From assembly GCA_002900995.3 (NCBI GenBank), contig CM035308.1, positions 682,001 through 746,000 of the forward strand: a DNA stretch of 64,000 bases, read 5' to 3'. The stretch comes from Ganoderma boninense. Its lineage: Eukaryota > Basidiomycota > Agaricomycetes > Polyporales > Polyporaceae. This document shows, piece after piece, positions 23,820 to 34,965 of the stretch (the first letter of the stretch is position 1; each line of letters opens with the position of its first letter). The position numbers were made by a program, and so were the translations under genes. The notes under the pieces are model-generated. The model worked only from the letters and a program-made list of their open reading frames with translations. It was not told the origin of the DNA and ran no database searches.

Positions 23820-25019
23820 ATGGCGTCGAGCGTCTCTCGTAATGCCGCCCTCGATCCGCTGGCCGAGAACGCGCTGCCGACTGTGCTGGTGACACCAACA
23901 GCGACCTCCTCGACTACCCCGGACGAGGACCGGACTCAGGATGGCCACAGTCTGATGTCCCTCACTGCGGAAGAGCCTCCGCGACCACAGGCAGGCCCTT
24001 TGCCGACGAAGCGCGGAGAGATTGGTTTCGACGACGGTCTTTACAGCATCCCGGGGCAGGGGGGCCAGGCGAGTTCTTCATCTACCTCCCTCCCCGAACG
24101 ACACCCAGCCGACAGGGAGTATCCCGCTTCATCCGAGCTGAATGCACCCGTGGCCGACCATCCCCCACGGTCGCCATCACGGACGGAGTCCACCAACACC
24201 GCGAGCACGACCGGGAAACGGAGCATCATCTCGTTTTTCAAGCCGAAGCGGATACCGACCTACGCCGGCTTGCGCCTCACCACCCTCGCCGTCTTTTTCT
24301 TCCAACTCGCCCTCTTCGCCGGCACACTCGCCGGATGGGTCCTCGCCATCCAGCGGATGCAGCAATCCACGGCGAGCGCTTCGTCGTCAGACCCAGGTGA
24401 CGGGAACACACAGGTCATGCTCAGCACCACATCCGCGCAGATCTTCGTCCATGTCGCGTTCGGCATCGTCGCCCTCGCCGAGATCATCTTCCTCGAGCGC
24501 ACCGTCTTCCGTCTCCGCGCCGAACGGTACGCATACATCCACCCCGGCGCGATCCTCCCCCGGTCCGCGCGCACGAGGGTTTCGGAGGAGCGCGAGATGG
24601 CGATTGCGTTCGCGCCATGGCACCGACCACCGCTCCCGACCTACGCCGCGGCGCTCGCGCAATCCGGCTTGGGCACGGGCGACGTCGAGGACAACATCAT
24701 CGCGATTCCCCCACCCCCCGCTTACGGCAACACGCGGGGGAGCACGCTGCTTCTCCGGGGCTTCCTCACCGACGCATTACGTGCGCAACGCCCGAGGAGC
24801 GATGGCTCGGCGTGGAGCGTGGTCAGTGGGAGGAGCGCCCGGAGGAGCGGCACCGGGGCGGGGGCAGGGGACGAGCAGGACCGCCCGAAGAGCTACGTGA
24901 GCACGGACTCCGAGTGGGAAGCGCGGTGCGATGCCGATCGGGCACTCGTCCTCGAGGAGACATTAGCGAGGCTGGAAGATGGAAACGGCAGGCAGAATGC
25001 ATCAGCTACACGGAGATAA
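23820..25019 (+). CDS. Uncharacterised two-helix membrane protein with a PPxY motif, copy A
   Basis: This is a single uninterrupted 399-residue frame. Residues 1-145 are Ser/Pro/Thr-rich and disordered. Two hydrophobic helices follow: about 150-177 (LRLTTLAVFFFQLALFAGTL) and about 206-227 (QIFVHVAFGIVALAEIIFLE). The remaining C-terminal half is polar and probably cytosolic. It contains a PPAY motif at residues 299-302 and an LPTY at about 272-275. PPxY motifs bind the WW domains of Rsp5/NEDD4 ubiquitin ligases, so an adaptor-like role is possible; that is inference. Arg/Ser clusters near the end (GRSARRSG) could be phosphorylation sites. I recognise no domain family. The second copy at 40,750 has the same length and only scattered substitutions. 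Confidence 0.8.
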   Translation: MASSVSRNAALDPLAENALPTVLVTPTATSSTTPDEDRTQDGHSLMSLTAEEPPRPQAGPLPTKRGEIGFDDGLYSIPGQGGQASSSSTSLPERHPADREYPASSELNAPVADHPPRSPSRTESTNTASTTGKRSIISFFKPKRIPTYAGLRLTTLAVFFFQLALFAGTLAGWVLAIQRMQQSTASASSSDPGDGNTQVMLSTTSAQIFVHVAFGIVALAEIIFLERTVFRLRAERYAYIHPGAILPRSARTRVSEEREMAIAFAPWHRPPLPTYAAALAQSGLGTGDVEDNIIAIPPPPAYGNTRGSTLLLRGFLTDALRAQRPRSDGSAWSVVSGRSARRSGTGAGAGDEQDRPKSYVSTDSEWEARCDADRALVLEETLARLEDGNGRQNASATRR

Positions 25020-26990
25020 GATGCTGGGCAATTGATGCAGGGACATTTGGTGAGTTCGTCGTCTCAACTGGGGCAAGGGACATACAGACGGCTCTCCACG
25101 ATGTCATGGGAATGCTGGTCTAATGATCCATTCGCCCTCGTCTGCTATCTCACGGATGCGACGTTGCTGACTGACCGACTGCTCGTCTCCCCATAGGTTC
25201 TGATTCGTTTCGTCGGACTGCTCTCCGACAGCGTTCCTCTTCATCTTACCGCTGTCGTTGACTGTGTTGTTCCCATACCTGTGCAGCTGTATCCACTATC
25301 GAATCGTGCGCTCTCTTCAGCATTTGCGGTTGTTGTGTTGGTGGGACGTCCTTACGGCCTCAGGTGGTGGTGACCTATTGGTCTGACCACCTTCTACATT
25401 TTTGAGGCGTGGTTGGCTATTGTTCGGGGTTGGTGGTCTGAACGTTCTGAAAGTTAGTGCGTTGCGGCGGTTTCAAAAGCGGCGTGCCCATCGGTGCGAA
25501 ATGGCTGTTGGAAGACTCCACGATCATTGTAGCGGTGAGCATGTATCTTGTCAGCTATATTAGCCATTGCTGAATGCCGATGTTCTTGTCTAGGGCACGA
25601 GGCTTGCAAAATCGCCCTGGTTGGCGTCGATCTAACCGAAACGTCCCAACTGCTCTTTTTAGCGTCCAAGAACATTGCGCATCAGATTGAGGGGTTCCTG
25701 TAGCACACAGGAAGCCCATGGTGAGAGCCACTGGACTGCACCTGCTGATGAATTTTCTTCGTGGTCGCACGACAGGGCGCGGTCTACAGTGCAAAAGACG
25801 GTGAAGTATTCATAACCTCGCTCCTCAGGAAACCGATTGCAAACTACCTCCGAAGATTTCGCGCTCTACAAGGCATCCTGAAACGTAATTGAAGCGATAG
25901 ATCCGATTTCTGTGGTGCAGGCGACCCTTGCCGACCAGTCTCTCAGGGAACTAGGCCATGGTGGCCTGGAGTAGAACTATAGCGAATTTACGTGGGGTCG
26001 TGTGGCTGTAGTTCCTTCTACGTGAGGGGACTATTTAGGTTGTCGTATCAGCCGTGTTTCGCCCTCACCCGTTGAAGTTCCCGAGAGATGCACCCAAGAA
26101 GACGCATCTCCGCCGGATGACTAGCCGACGTCTAACTTCTTGAATCAGAAAAAGTGCCGACCGCCAAACAATCTCCGTCATCCACGGAACCCCCTAACCA
26201 TCGAACTCCTCATCCGGCAATTCGAGCTCAAAATCAGGCCGGTGGCTTGGAATAGACGATCCTGTGTGAGATATGTCGAGGATCCTGCATAAGGCCGGAG
26301 GTCCCCGTGGTGGACCTGCCCTGGATACCCCGCATCCACGTGAGTCTGGCTCTCTCGGATCAGAGGCAGCTGATAAGGTTCCTTGTTTTCAGCACTCTCA
26401 CACTCGACGATCTCCAAAATTGGGGACTGGAAAAAGTCCGGATTGACTCCCCGTCCCTTCTCTTCGACCGCCATATGCAACGCCAAAGAAGGCGTCGGAG
26501 CAGGCCGTGGTTTGCACCCTTAGCGTGGCTGGCGGTCAATAGAGCGGCCGCTGACCGCGACGACCATGACCCCTTGACCTCGTTCCTGCGCCGGGTGTAC
26601 TTCCACACATTTCATGCGTCGGGTCAGGTCGGGTCGTGGTATCCGTGCAGCCGAATTTCCTGAAGGGTCCAAGGAGCTGCGCAAACGATGTCCTGGTGAA
26701 TCATTTTGGCAATCTTCGAGTTCGGATGACATGCCCGCTAGTGGCGGTACCACCAGGTGTCGCGTCTTCTTTCCTGTCCGCGTGACCCATCCCTCATTTT
26801 CTCCACATGCGCACTTGCCAACATCATGAGCGTCGACCACCCGCTCGTTTGTTTACGACATGTATTTTGGGAACACATTTATAACGGTAGAGTTTGCGAG
26901 AGGTTCTGCACCGGCTCTCGTCGCTCATTTGTCGTCGCCGTCCGGTTCACTTCGTCATTTGCCATCCTCCAGCGCGACTCACCGGCCAAA
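25020..26990. other. Region upstream of glucoamylase, copy A; holds a broken candidate gene
   Basis: The part at about 26,130-26,660 corresponds to a coding-looking stretch of copy B (42,771-43,730) but carries extra indels, so it has no clean frame. The rest shows nothing I recognise. A GCGGGG-type CreA site (CCCCGC on the plus strand) is at 26,328 and a TATA box at 26,878. Confidence 0.45.
26878..26884 (+). promoter_or_regulatory. TATA box of glucoamylase, copy A
   Basis: TTTATAA lies 113 bp before the ATG at 26,991; the second copy has TTTATAG at the same distance. Confidence 0.55.
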
Positions 26991-27826
26991 ATGCGCCTTT
27001 CCGTCCTAGTGTCGTTGGTCGCGCTTGCTGTCGGCGCGTGCGCCCAGTCCTCCTCGGCGGACGCTACGTCGCTCCGAGTCGCCCGTAGCCAAGGCCCGGC
27101 TCATCAGACCAATATTGGACCCAGCGGTTTTGAAGTCCAGCGAGCGCTAAGGTGAGAGCGTCCTCAGGAGACTTGAATGTGTTATACATGTGATTTTTCG
27201 CACAATAGATGGAGTTCGCGGCCGTTTCGCAGGCGGGCATTGTCAATTGCCAGCCCGAGCCGTCCCACCCCGGCTTCTTTACACCTGGGCTGCGAATCCT
27301 CGTCGTGTTCAAGACGTCAATACCAATTCACCACGGAGAAGACACACGTCTGCCGCGGGCTGATCGAACGACTTCACGCAGGCGGAGGCGGATCCTCCAG
27401 AGACCTCAACCCTGGGCTCGGTCATATACCGGCAGGTCTTGGAGAGCCCAAGTTCACATCGATGAGAGCTTTACGGGCGCGTGGGGCCGCCTCAGCGTGG
27501 TAAGTCACATGAGCGCTCTAAAAACTTATCGTTACTCACGATTCCCGGCGCTGGTGTAGACGGTCCCGCTCTTCGCGCCACTGCGATCATCACATACCGC
27601 AAATTGGCTCCTTCTGCGAACGCAATGGCACTTCCTACGTTCCAGACACGCTGTGGTCCTATCATCGAACTCGACGGAACTACGTCGAGAGCAACCTGGA
27701 ACCAGTCGATCGTAAGGTTGGCTAAGATATTCCACTGTACTGTCTATAATATGATTCTCATCGGGATCGGCCAGTTTGACCTCCAAAAGGTTTAGCTTTG
27801 GCCGCAAACCCGTTAACATATTTTTG
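26991..27826 (+). CDS. glaA: Glucoamylase (GH15), 5' part, cut by the gap and full of indels, copy A
   Basis: The ATG at 26,991 opens the same secretion signal as the second copy (MRLSVLVSLVALAVGACAQ). Further on, pieces of the GH15 catalytic domain can be matched base by base to 43,935-44,740, but single-base insertions and deletions break the frame every few tens of bases. The gene ends at the N run before the rest of the catalytic domain and the starch-binding domain. The error pattern, which worsens toward the gap, looks like unpolished contig-end consensus rather than biological decay. The function is described under the copy B entry. Confidence 0.7.
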
Positions 27827-27926
27827 NNNNNNNNNNNNNNNNNNNNNNNNNNNNNNNNNNNNNNNNNNNNNNNNNNNNNNNNNNNNNNNNNNNNNNNNNN
27901 NNNNNNNNNNNNNNNNNNNNNNNNNN
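27827..27926. other. Assembly gap of exactly 100 N
   Basis: One hundred N is a common scaffolder placeholder for a gap of unknown length. It separates two copies of the same 17 kb block at the exact place where copy A stops and copy B starts. Confidence 0.99.
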
Positions 27927-30216
27927 TATGGTAATGCCTCCCCTTCCCCTCCCCCTGGTTCGTTATGGGATCACTTCTTTCCGAGCCCAGCTCTAAACCA
28001 CCGGCCGGTTTTTCGACCCCGGAGAACTCGTTTAGTTGTCGACACGGATACGCGTGCGTAACGCTCGGCTATGGTGTAAGACCTCGCTCCGTGCCGTGAC
28101 CGTGCCTATGTAGCGTTTGGTAGACGGTTCCTTGGCCTGAAGTGACCGCTTACGGCGCTGTGCTGCACATAGACTTCTCGCGTTTGAACGCTTCGGTTCT
28201 GTCCTTGTCCTTGTTTCTCGCGTTTACGTATAGTGTTCGCTTCTGGTTTCGACTTGTCTTTGGAAGACTCTGTGGAGTCGTTATGCTTTATGCTCACGAA
28301 CGCGGGAATCTGGAACTTGATGTAACACAGCGCTGTTATACATATTTCCCAATTCGGGCGTGGATTGTATTTATCCGCGCGCGACCGTGATGAATAGATA
28401 TGCATGCATGCATGCATGCAGTCTGCGGGTGTGTTATGTTTGCGCGCGCGATCCCTCCCTGACTCCCTCTTCTTTCGTGAGATTACGGAAATCCAGATGG
28501 ACATTGGCGTTGGCGGGAGCTGGGTTTATCGGTGAGCTTGTCGGTTCATGTGGATTGCGCGTGCCGTATTTGCAGGTATTGCATTTGAAGTATCTAAATT
28601 TTCGGAGGCTTACTCGTTACTGTCAAGTGTGGTGGTGTGGTCGATAGGACTCCTTAACGCGGGGGCAGGAAACTCGTTCCGCCCTGTCTAAAACCCGCAC
28701 CCCGGGTCGCGCCCGGCCTTCGGCCGAAGCTTTGTGGTATGTAAGTTACGGGGGTAAGTTGAGTAGCGTCGATCGAAAATCGCCGGACCTTGGACGGCGG
28801 GAAGGATGCAGATAACACCGGTACCGGCACGCAGGCGCCGCATCCTGCAGCAAGTGGTACCGCGATCTTGGCCTCGGAGGGTTATCTCGGGATTCTGATG
28901 ATTGCGGGGACGGCTCTCACGAGGAGGGCGCGATATTCGCGGTGGTGCGGGGCCCCCACTCCCCGAGTACTATGAGTGTCCCTCTCGACGCTGAAACGCT
29001 GGTTGTGCGGGAAAGCTGCGCACGGTTGTTCGAGTTGAAGGTTAAGGTACAGTGGCTGTCACTTGCACTGTCTAAGTGGGGGGTCACAGCACGACTTGGC
29101 GAGCACCGTGTTAGATCGCAGGCTAGACCATATGGGGACGTTTGTCAGCGCATAACGGTCGGTCACAGCATAGCGTGGCGCATTGTTCCGAGCGAGACAT
29201 ATCGGGCTTGTCAGGCCCATCTTCGCTCATATCCCTGCTTGCAGCCATCTTCCATCTCGAGCCTTGGACTGGTGGTCCCTGGAGGGCTCCGGGGACATCG
29301 ACTCCGAGATCTTCGCTCCGACGACGTGCAGTCTTTCTTATCAGGCACCCACTTATCCGCAAGCGGCGATCCTTGTCGATTCACTCAATCCACTCACTGA
29401 GTCACTCCTCGGCATCGGGAATGCAGTTGGGCATCGTGCGGAGGCCAGCCACTGCACCCCCTTGCCCAAAGCAGCTACAGTATGACTTATCTCAGGCGTG
29501 TCGGGCCGCCTGCACGCATCAGCCACCGCGCCATGGTCTCTGAGGCTGATGAGGACGAGTACGACAACGGCGCCCACACACGTTTGTCAAACAGAGAAGC
29601 CCTGCGTCGGACAGTGGAGAAGAAGATGCGCAGATAAGTATCATGGCACGGTCGTGTGGACGTGCTGTGCGATTGGCCAGCGTCGTCGCCTCTTGCATCG
29701 CCCGCTTGTTGCTGCTGGTCGAGCTGGAGCTCCGTCCATCCGCCATCCGCCAGACCGTTGCATGGACTCGCTGGATAGCATGACGTTGAGTAGGGTGAGT
29801 ATGACAGCGCCCATCCCCAGTCCCCATCAATCTGGCTGATCGCGGTGGAAGGCGCCCGGGGCTGCGGAAACATTCCATCTTGCGTGCAGACATTGTACTC
29901 ACAATCATCATGGTGTAATAGGTGTGTCAGTACTTGGCAAAATGAACTGGCTCCGGTCGCCATTGAGAGCAGGCCCACATCAAAGCATCACCACGCCGCA
30001 GGAGTAAGTAGCATGCCGGACTGAACGCTATCTGAATCCTGACTGATGTTTCCCATGTCGACTTCCTTGTCACACTTAAGTACTGGCAATGGCCCCCCGC
30101 TCTCCCCCATGCATAGCCAGCAGGGCTGACTCTCACCGCCACTGACGTCGGCACGGTACCCCGTCAGTCCGGGGAATAGGAATTTAGCAAGCTCGAGGCC
30201 AGCGTAGTCGTTCTTC
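27927..30216. other. Intergenic region, indel-rich counterpart of 10,719-13,080
   Basis: There is no gene. The sequence follows the copy A intergenic region closely but loses or gains single bases at very short intervals, so no frame here should be trusted. Confidence 0.6.
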
Positions 30217-31945
30217 ATGTCTCTTACCGACGCAGAGAGGGTAACGCTCGTGGGCAACGCGTGAGTACACCTGAACAAGTCTCGGATAGAAGCATTTATC
30301 AACTCATGGCCTACGTAGTTTTCGGAGCAACTTGATGACTGCGGGGGTTGCAGGTACGTGCCTATATGCATCGTTGGGCCTGCTGTGTTGGGCACAGTGC
30401 TGACCCTTCTACGCAGTTTTGGTCGGATACGACTACGTTCTTACCGTTCGGCGAGAAGCTCGTCTGTTTTGGAAACGGAGAGTGAACACCGCCTCTATCT
30501 TGTTCTTTTCAAATCGTTATCTTGCTTTGTTATACTATGTGGGTTGGCGTACTATCGATGTTGGACTTGCTTCCCGTAAGTCGTAGCTTTCTCCAACGAA
30601 TGAATTTGTCGTACTAAATGTAGATCGTATTCGCAGGGGTAAGTGTCTCCAATATTCGGCTGTGGGTCAAATGCCAATGTACCGCTAGGATGCCAGACCC
30701 AGGACTACGTCGACATTTCGCTGAGGTACCTGGAGTACGTTCTATAGCAGGGTCCGTTCCGTGCGCATTATATTTTGCAAGCGTCCTCTGACTGACTGTT
30801 TTGACGGCGGGGACAGTCTTACTCGGCCTTCGAGTCCATGCGCTGACTGCCGGAAGAATGGTATCTGACCTCGTTCACGTTTATCTGGGCTGTCTCGCAT
30901 TCCTATCGACTACATGTATGGTGCTCTCAGCTGTATGTCTCATCCGAGGTGCTCACGCAAAACTAGGGGGAGCTTCCATCATAGGTATGACATCCATTGA
31001 TCCGTATCAGTTGGATGCGCACGGGGGCGTGACGAGGAACCTTCCTCATAATAGTAAGCTGCCTGTCCCTCTTCTGCATTTACATTTGTCGCTTGACGAC
31101 ATTACTATGGTGGTCAATGCCGCCCATCCATCAATTTGCCCTGCTCAGCACATATGCCGATGCTAGGTACATCTTTATTCGCGAGGCCAAACCAGTTGAT
31201 GTAGTAGTCATCTGGGTGACCTGGAAGGCACCCTAGCAGACGGAGCGAGGGACTATGTCCACTAAAGAGTCATGTATAGGAACGGTAGGTTTCCGTTTCC
31301 TACATTTAGTATGGTGCTCGTGAGTCATGCTGACGTGGCTCGTAGGCACTCTCTATTTCCTGTGAACCATCTACACTTCCTCATCGCCAGCTCGTAAAGA
31401 CTAACACTCTGCAGCGTCCTTCTCGTGCTCAACGTCCTCCACATCCTATTTATTTTCCTCCCGGTGAGACACCTCAATCCTTCCCCGCACACTGTTTCCC
31501 CGGCTTATCGATTCCACCAATCCAGAACAGCTTCTTGCACATCCCGCTCACGAACACGTCGTACGTGACCAAGCTCTCGGAGCCGTTGAGTCCATTTTCT
31601 TCCTCTGACGAACACCACCCGCGGCCCTGTGCTGACGATCCCTGCGTGCTGCGTTCCAGCCTCACGGCGCTCCTCATCTCCCGCTTCATCTTCGACCTGC
31701 ACGAGACGAACCGCGCCATGGCGCACCGTAGCAACTTGACCACGATCGAGGTCATGAGCTCCGACATCGACATCAAACGGTCGTCTTTGGGGGCCGTCGC
31801 GTCTGAGTCCGACTCTGAATCGGAGCTGGGGGCGTGGTCTGTCAGCACGAATCCGGATTGGGGCCACTCCAACTTCAAGGAGTTGGGGGACACCGTGACG
31901 TTCGGGTCTATGGTGAGTGACTTATTCGATCAGGTCAATGTGTAG
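30217..31945 (+). CDS. DUF6533-family seven-helix membrane protein, copy B gene 1 (indel-damaged)
   Basis: The ATG at 30,217 starts the same MSLTDAERVTLV protein as the gene at 13,081. The core YDYVLTVRREARLFWKRR is identical to copy A, as are the last two exons (NTSYVTKLSEP; ALLISRFIFDLHE; the acidic tail). In between, from about 30,540 to 31,280, single bases are missing or added in most exons. Because the same bases are clean in copy A and the damage tapers away from the gap, consensus error is more likely than a pseudogene. The conserved donor-like GTGAGT is at 31,913; the read-through stop is at 31,945. Confidence 0.65.
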
Positions 31946-32550
31946 TCAGTTGGGCGAACCTCTCATGCTTGATGGACAGATGGATACCTCGACGATGGTG
32001 TCTGGGGACAGACGATTTGACCCTGTGTAGGCGCGCGGCGTAACAGTAGGTTTCGCCGCTGTCGTCCTCGAGATGCCTGGATGCGCAGTGTACGAGTCGC
32101 CAGGTGATACCTATTACGGGCCCCCCTTGGCTGCTTGTGACGATGGGCCTCTCGTTTGACACTCAAGTTGTCCGACCCTCACTTGAGTCCAAGTCTCAAG
32201 GCAGGGTAATCCGAATTTTGGCGTTCCGACATCGGCACCTGTTACTTGAGCGTTTCGTGCTTCGTGCGCTTCCCGACGGCCATGTCACCTGCAAGTTGGT
32301 CGAGCTTCCAAGAGTCCCCTGGCATCCGCGAGCTGAGGTTCCTCCATATCACACGGCGCTCCAACAAAGGGCGACTTAGCACAGGCAGATTATCGAACAC
32401 GGCAGTGCTTGCCTCACTTTGGGGTCTAACGATGATCTTCCCGCTGTCCATGGGACTCTAGAGAGGTATCCGGTCGCGCCGGGACAATTCAGGTTTTGGT
32501 TTCTTTGCCTTTCTTCCGGCCGGAGAGGCGCACGCTTGGCATCCTGGCCA

Positions 32551-32660
32551 AAATTTCAGATACTCTACTGGAACTCCGCACCGGCGTTGATCGAGTTTGA
32601 GCGGCCAGAGGAAGACTCCTTGAGCCTGTACGTCTTCTTCCGATTCTACTGCCCTCTTGT
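32551..32660 (+). pseudogene. Degraded fragment of dynactin p62 exon 3, copy B
   Basis: The core ACTCCGCACCGG...CGAGTTTGAGCG matches p62 exon 3 (about 22,010-22,060 and 38,960-39,000) almost base for base. GAGCCTGTACGTCTTCTTC...CTACTGCCCTC then follows in step with the p62 sequence encoding FEPFLRASSSSTAL. The flanks are too decayed to follow and no p62 frame survives. The copy A locus has a related fragment at 15,545. Confidence 0.55.
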
Positions 32661-33106
32661 ACAATGTCAATACCAATTCCAGCATGATGTCAGGGGGGCT
32701 GGGAACATGCCGATACAAAACTTGCGGTAATACATTGTCTCTTGTAAGTCCGCTCCTTGAAACTGACCACAATGCGCTGCTTGTAGAACTGTTCTTGATG
32801 TTTTCAAGGCTTCTGAGAAGCATACATCGTAAAACATTACCCAATTTGGCGTCGGCGTGGTCTTTTTCAGCGGAACGTCCTCCAGCGAATCGCTGATGGA
32901 CATAGCCACCGTATCACAATTCGATGCTCCATGTACAGGCAGTCCGGGTAAAGTATTTTGCATGCCTCTTATCTCAGGGCGCTGTAGGCTACTAGGATTT
33001 CGTACAGCTGCGCCAGCGATTCCGCAGGGAGTATTCAATGCAGGCCATTTGCAACAGGACCGTTCCACAATCCGGTGTATCATCACTTCAAGTTATGTTA
33101 CGTTTC

Positions 33107-33112
33107 TATAAG
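33107..33112 (+). promoter_or_regulatory. TATA-like box upstream of DUF6533-2, copy B
   Basis: TATAAG lies 114 bp before the ATG at 33,221, at a spacing like that of its copy A partner. Confidence 0.45.
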
Positions 33113-33220
33113 TACGGTCCCATGTTTTCCTCCGAAGGCAACACCAGCTGCACTGAATTGTGCTATTGCCCCCCCCCCCCACGTACCCTCTCGGATTACT
33201 GTTCCCCGACTCCTTCCACC

Positions 33221-34965
33221 ATGTCCATGAATTCCGACGCTGCCAGAGTAGCATCTGCAGAGATCAAGTACGTCCACACACCTCTTCATGCGCGTATATT
33301 CCGGACCTCACTCGTGCCTCACCTAGTTATGCGACGAACATTATAACTGCAGGGGTTGCGGGTACGTGCACGCATACACAGAATGTACCGCAATGCAATG
33401 CTTATGTTTCCCAGCTTGGGTCGCCTACGACTACCTTCTCACCATCCGACGAGAGTCCCGCTTGTTCTGGAAACGGCAGGTGACCGCAGCCTCAATCCTG
33501 TTCTTCGTCAATCGTTACATCGCGCTCGTCTACTACGTGGCCCTTGCGTATTATCGGTGCTTCAAGTTCTCCTACCCGGTAAGCCGCTTCGTTCGCAGAT
33601 GGCATTTGCAAGTGTTTCGTACTCAATTTTGATCGCAGGGGTAAGTGGATGCAAGATCTGAGTATATATCGAATTGAATCCCAATGTCAAGCCAGCTGCC
33701 GCGTGCAGACCTCTATTGAACTGGGGATAAGGTACTTCGAGTACCTCCCTTGGGCAGGTTCGTCTTGTAAGCACTTTTCAAAGGCATCCCGGTACTTAAT
33801 CTCGCGGGGGTGATGACAGTGTTCTCCGCCTTACGAGTCCATGCGCTGACGCGGAAGAATTGGTTTCTGTCTTCCTTCACTTTTTTTTGGTCCGTCCTCG
33901 CTTTTCCAGTTGACTTGTATGCAAGTCATCTTTCCTCACCTTGTCGGTCCCCCTTGTTCTGACATTGCGTCAGGGAGACTTTCACCATAGGACCTACTCA
34001 ACTGATCCAGCCTTAGGGTGCATGTCGACGGCGACGACATCGACATTCCTCAGTTTGATGTAAGTCCCGGTGACCTCTTGCAGGCCATTGCTGACGAGGG
34101 TCGCAGCGGTCAGTATTCTCATTTATAATGAGGCGCCGTTTTCCCATCTAGTCTGATCCACAGGCACTGGTTTCATCCGCGGGGGACAAACCATCGCCGA
34201 CGTGGTCGTGATCGGAGTCACTTGGAAGGCGACCTACGAGGCACACAAAGAAGGGTCTACGTCCTCCCTGTTGACGGTCATGTTCAAAAATGGTAAGCTT
34301 TCCGGACTCCTAAAACGACCTAATCTAACCTCCTTTGAATTGTAGGCACTGTGTACTTCATGTGAGCTACGCCCATTCGGTCGGAGGAAAATCCTCACCC
34401 GTCGGTCATAGCGTCCTTCTTGTGCTGAACGTCCTACACATCCTATTTATCTTCCTCCCGGTATGCGCGTATAGCCACTCCTGCGTTGTTCACATGTTCA
34501 TTGAATGTTGCAGCATTCCATCTTGCACATCCCGTCTTCCAACACCTCATACGTGCCCAAGATCTCCGAGCCGTTGAGTGTTTCCTCCCTGATCATCTAC
34601 GTGGTAGTATGATGCTTACCCATAGGAATGCTAGCCTGACAGCTATCCTCGTCTCCCGCTTCATGATCGATCTTCACGAGGCCAATCGAGCACTGGCCCA
34701 CCAAAGTTCAGACCTGTCGACCATGCAAATCATGAGCCTCAATGTCGCGCAGCCCCATTCGAGCGAGCCTGAGGACCGAGAGAACTGGGAGATTGCCTAC
34801 AATCTGATTTTGGCTAACACAGAACCGGAAATCGACTCAGAGAATGGGGTGAGTGTGTTTCGATGTCGTTGTCATGACCAAATGCGCTCTTCAGGTGGAC
34901 GAGATGATCTCATGACATTGGCTGTGGACAGGCCCTGCCGGACAGTTCAACCATCCCAAACATGA
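33221..34965 (+). CDS. DUF6533-family seven-helix membrane protein, copy B gene 2
   Basis: The ATG at 33,221 gives MSMNSDAARVASAEI, then SYATNIITAGVA and the DUF6533 core YDYLLTIRRESRLFWKRQ with SILFFVNRYIALVYY. Then come YFEYLPWA, SALRVHALTRKNW, an FPVDL helix end, GTGFIRGGQTIADVVVIG, VLNVLHILFIFLP, KISEP and VSRFMIDLHEANRAL across small introns. Seven hydrophobic segments and an acidic tail are expected. The conserved donor-like GTGAGT is at 34,849; reading through reaches a stop at 34,965, so the true 3' end is unresolved. The frame is clean, unlike its neighbour near the gap. It is the positional partner of the gene at 16,226 but clearly diverged from it. Confidence 0.8.

Larger units (their letters stand above)
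10719..27826 (+). repeat. Copy A of a 17 kb duplicated block
   Basis: This block carries, in order, an intergenic part, DUF6533-1, -2 and -3, dynactin p62, a two-helix membrane protein and the start of a glucoamylase. The same order recurs in copy B at an offset that drifts between about 16,930 and 17,140 bases. The right end, from about 25.5 kb, becomes increasingly indel-rich and stops at an N run inside the glucoamylase gene. The block is either a true tandem duplication or, more likely, an unmerged overlap of two haplotype contigs. Confidence 0.9.
31946..33220. other. Intergenic region with a p62 fragment and a poly-C run, copy B
   Basis: It diverges strongly from the matching copy A stretch. 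It holds the p62-like fragment annotated separately, a run of about ten C near 33,171 and a TATAAG at 33,107. I see no intact gene. Confidence 0.45.

Noticed and set aside
24142..24900. 252-codon alternative frame inside the membrane-protein gene
   Set aside because: Ser/Pro/Arg-rich shadow of a frame that has clear hydrophobic helices; typical of GC-rich third positions.
26991..27826. Copy A glucoamylase as a true pseudogene
   Set aside because: The indel density rises toward the N gap and affects introns and exons alike, which fits poor contig-end consensus better than relaxed selection.
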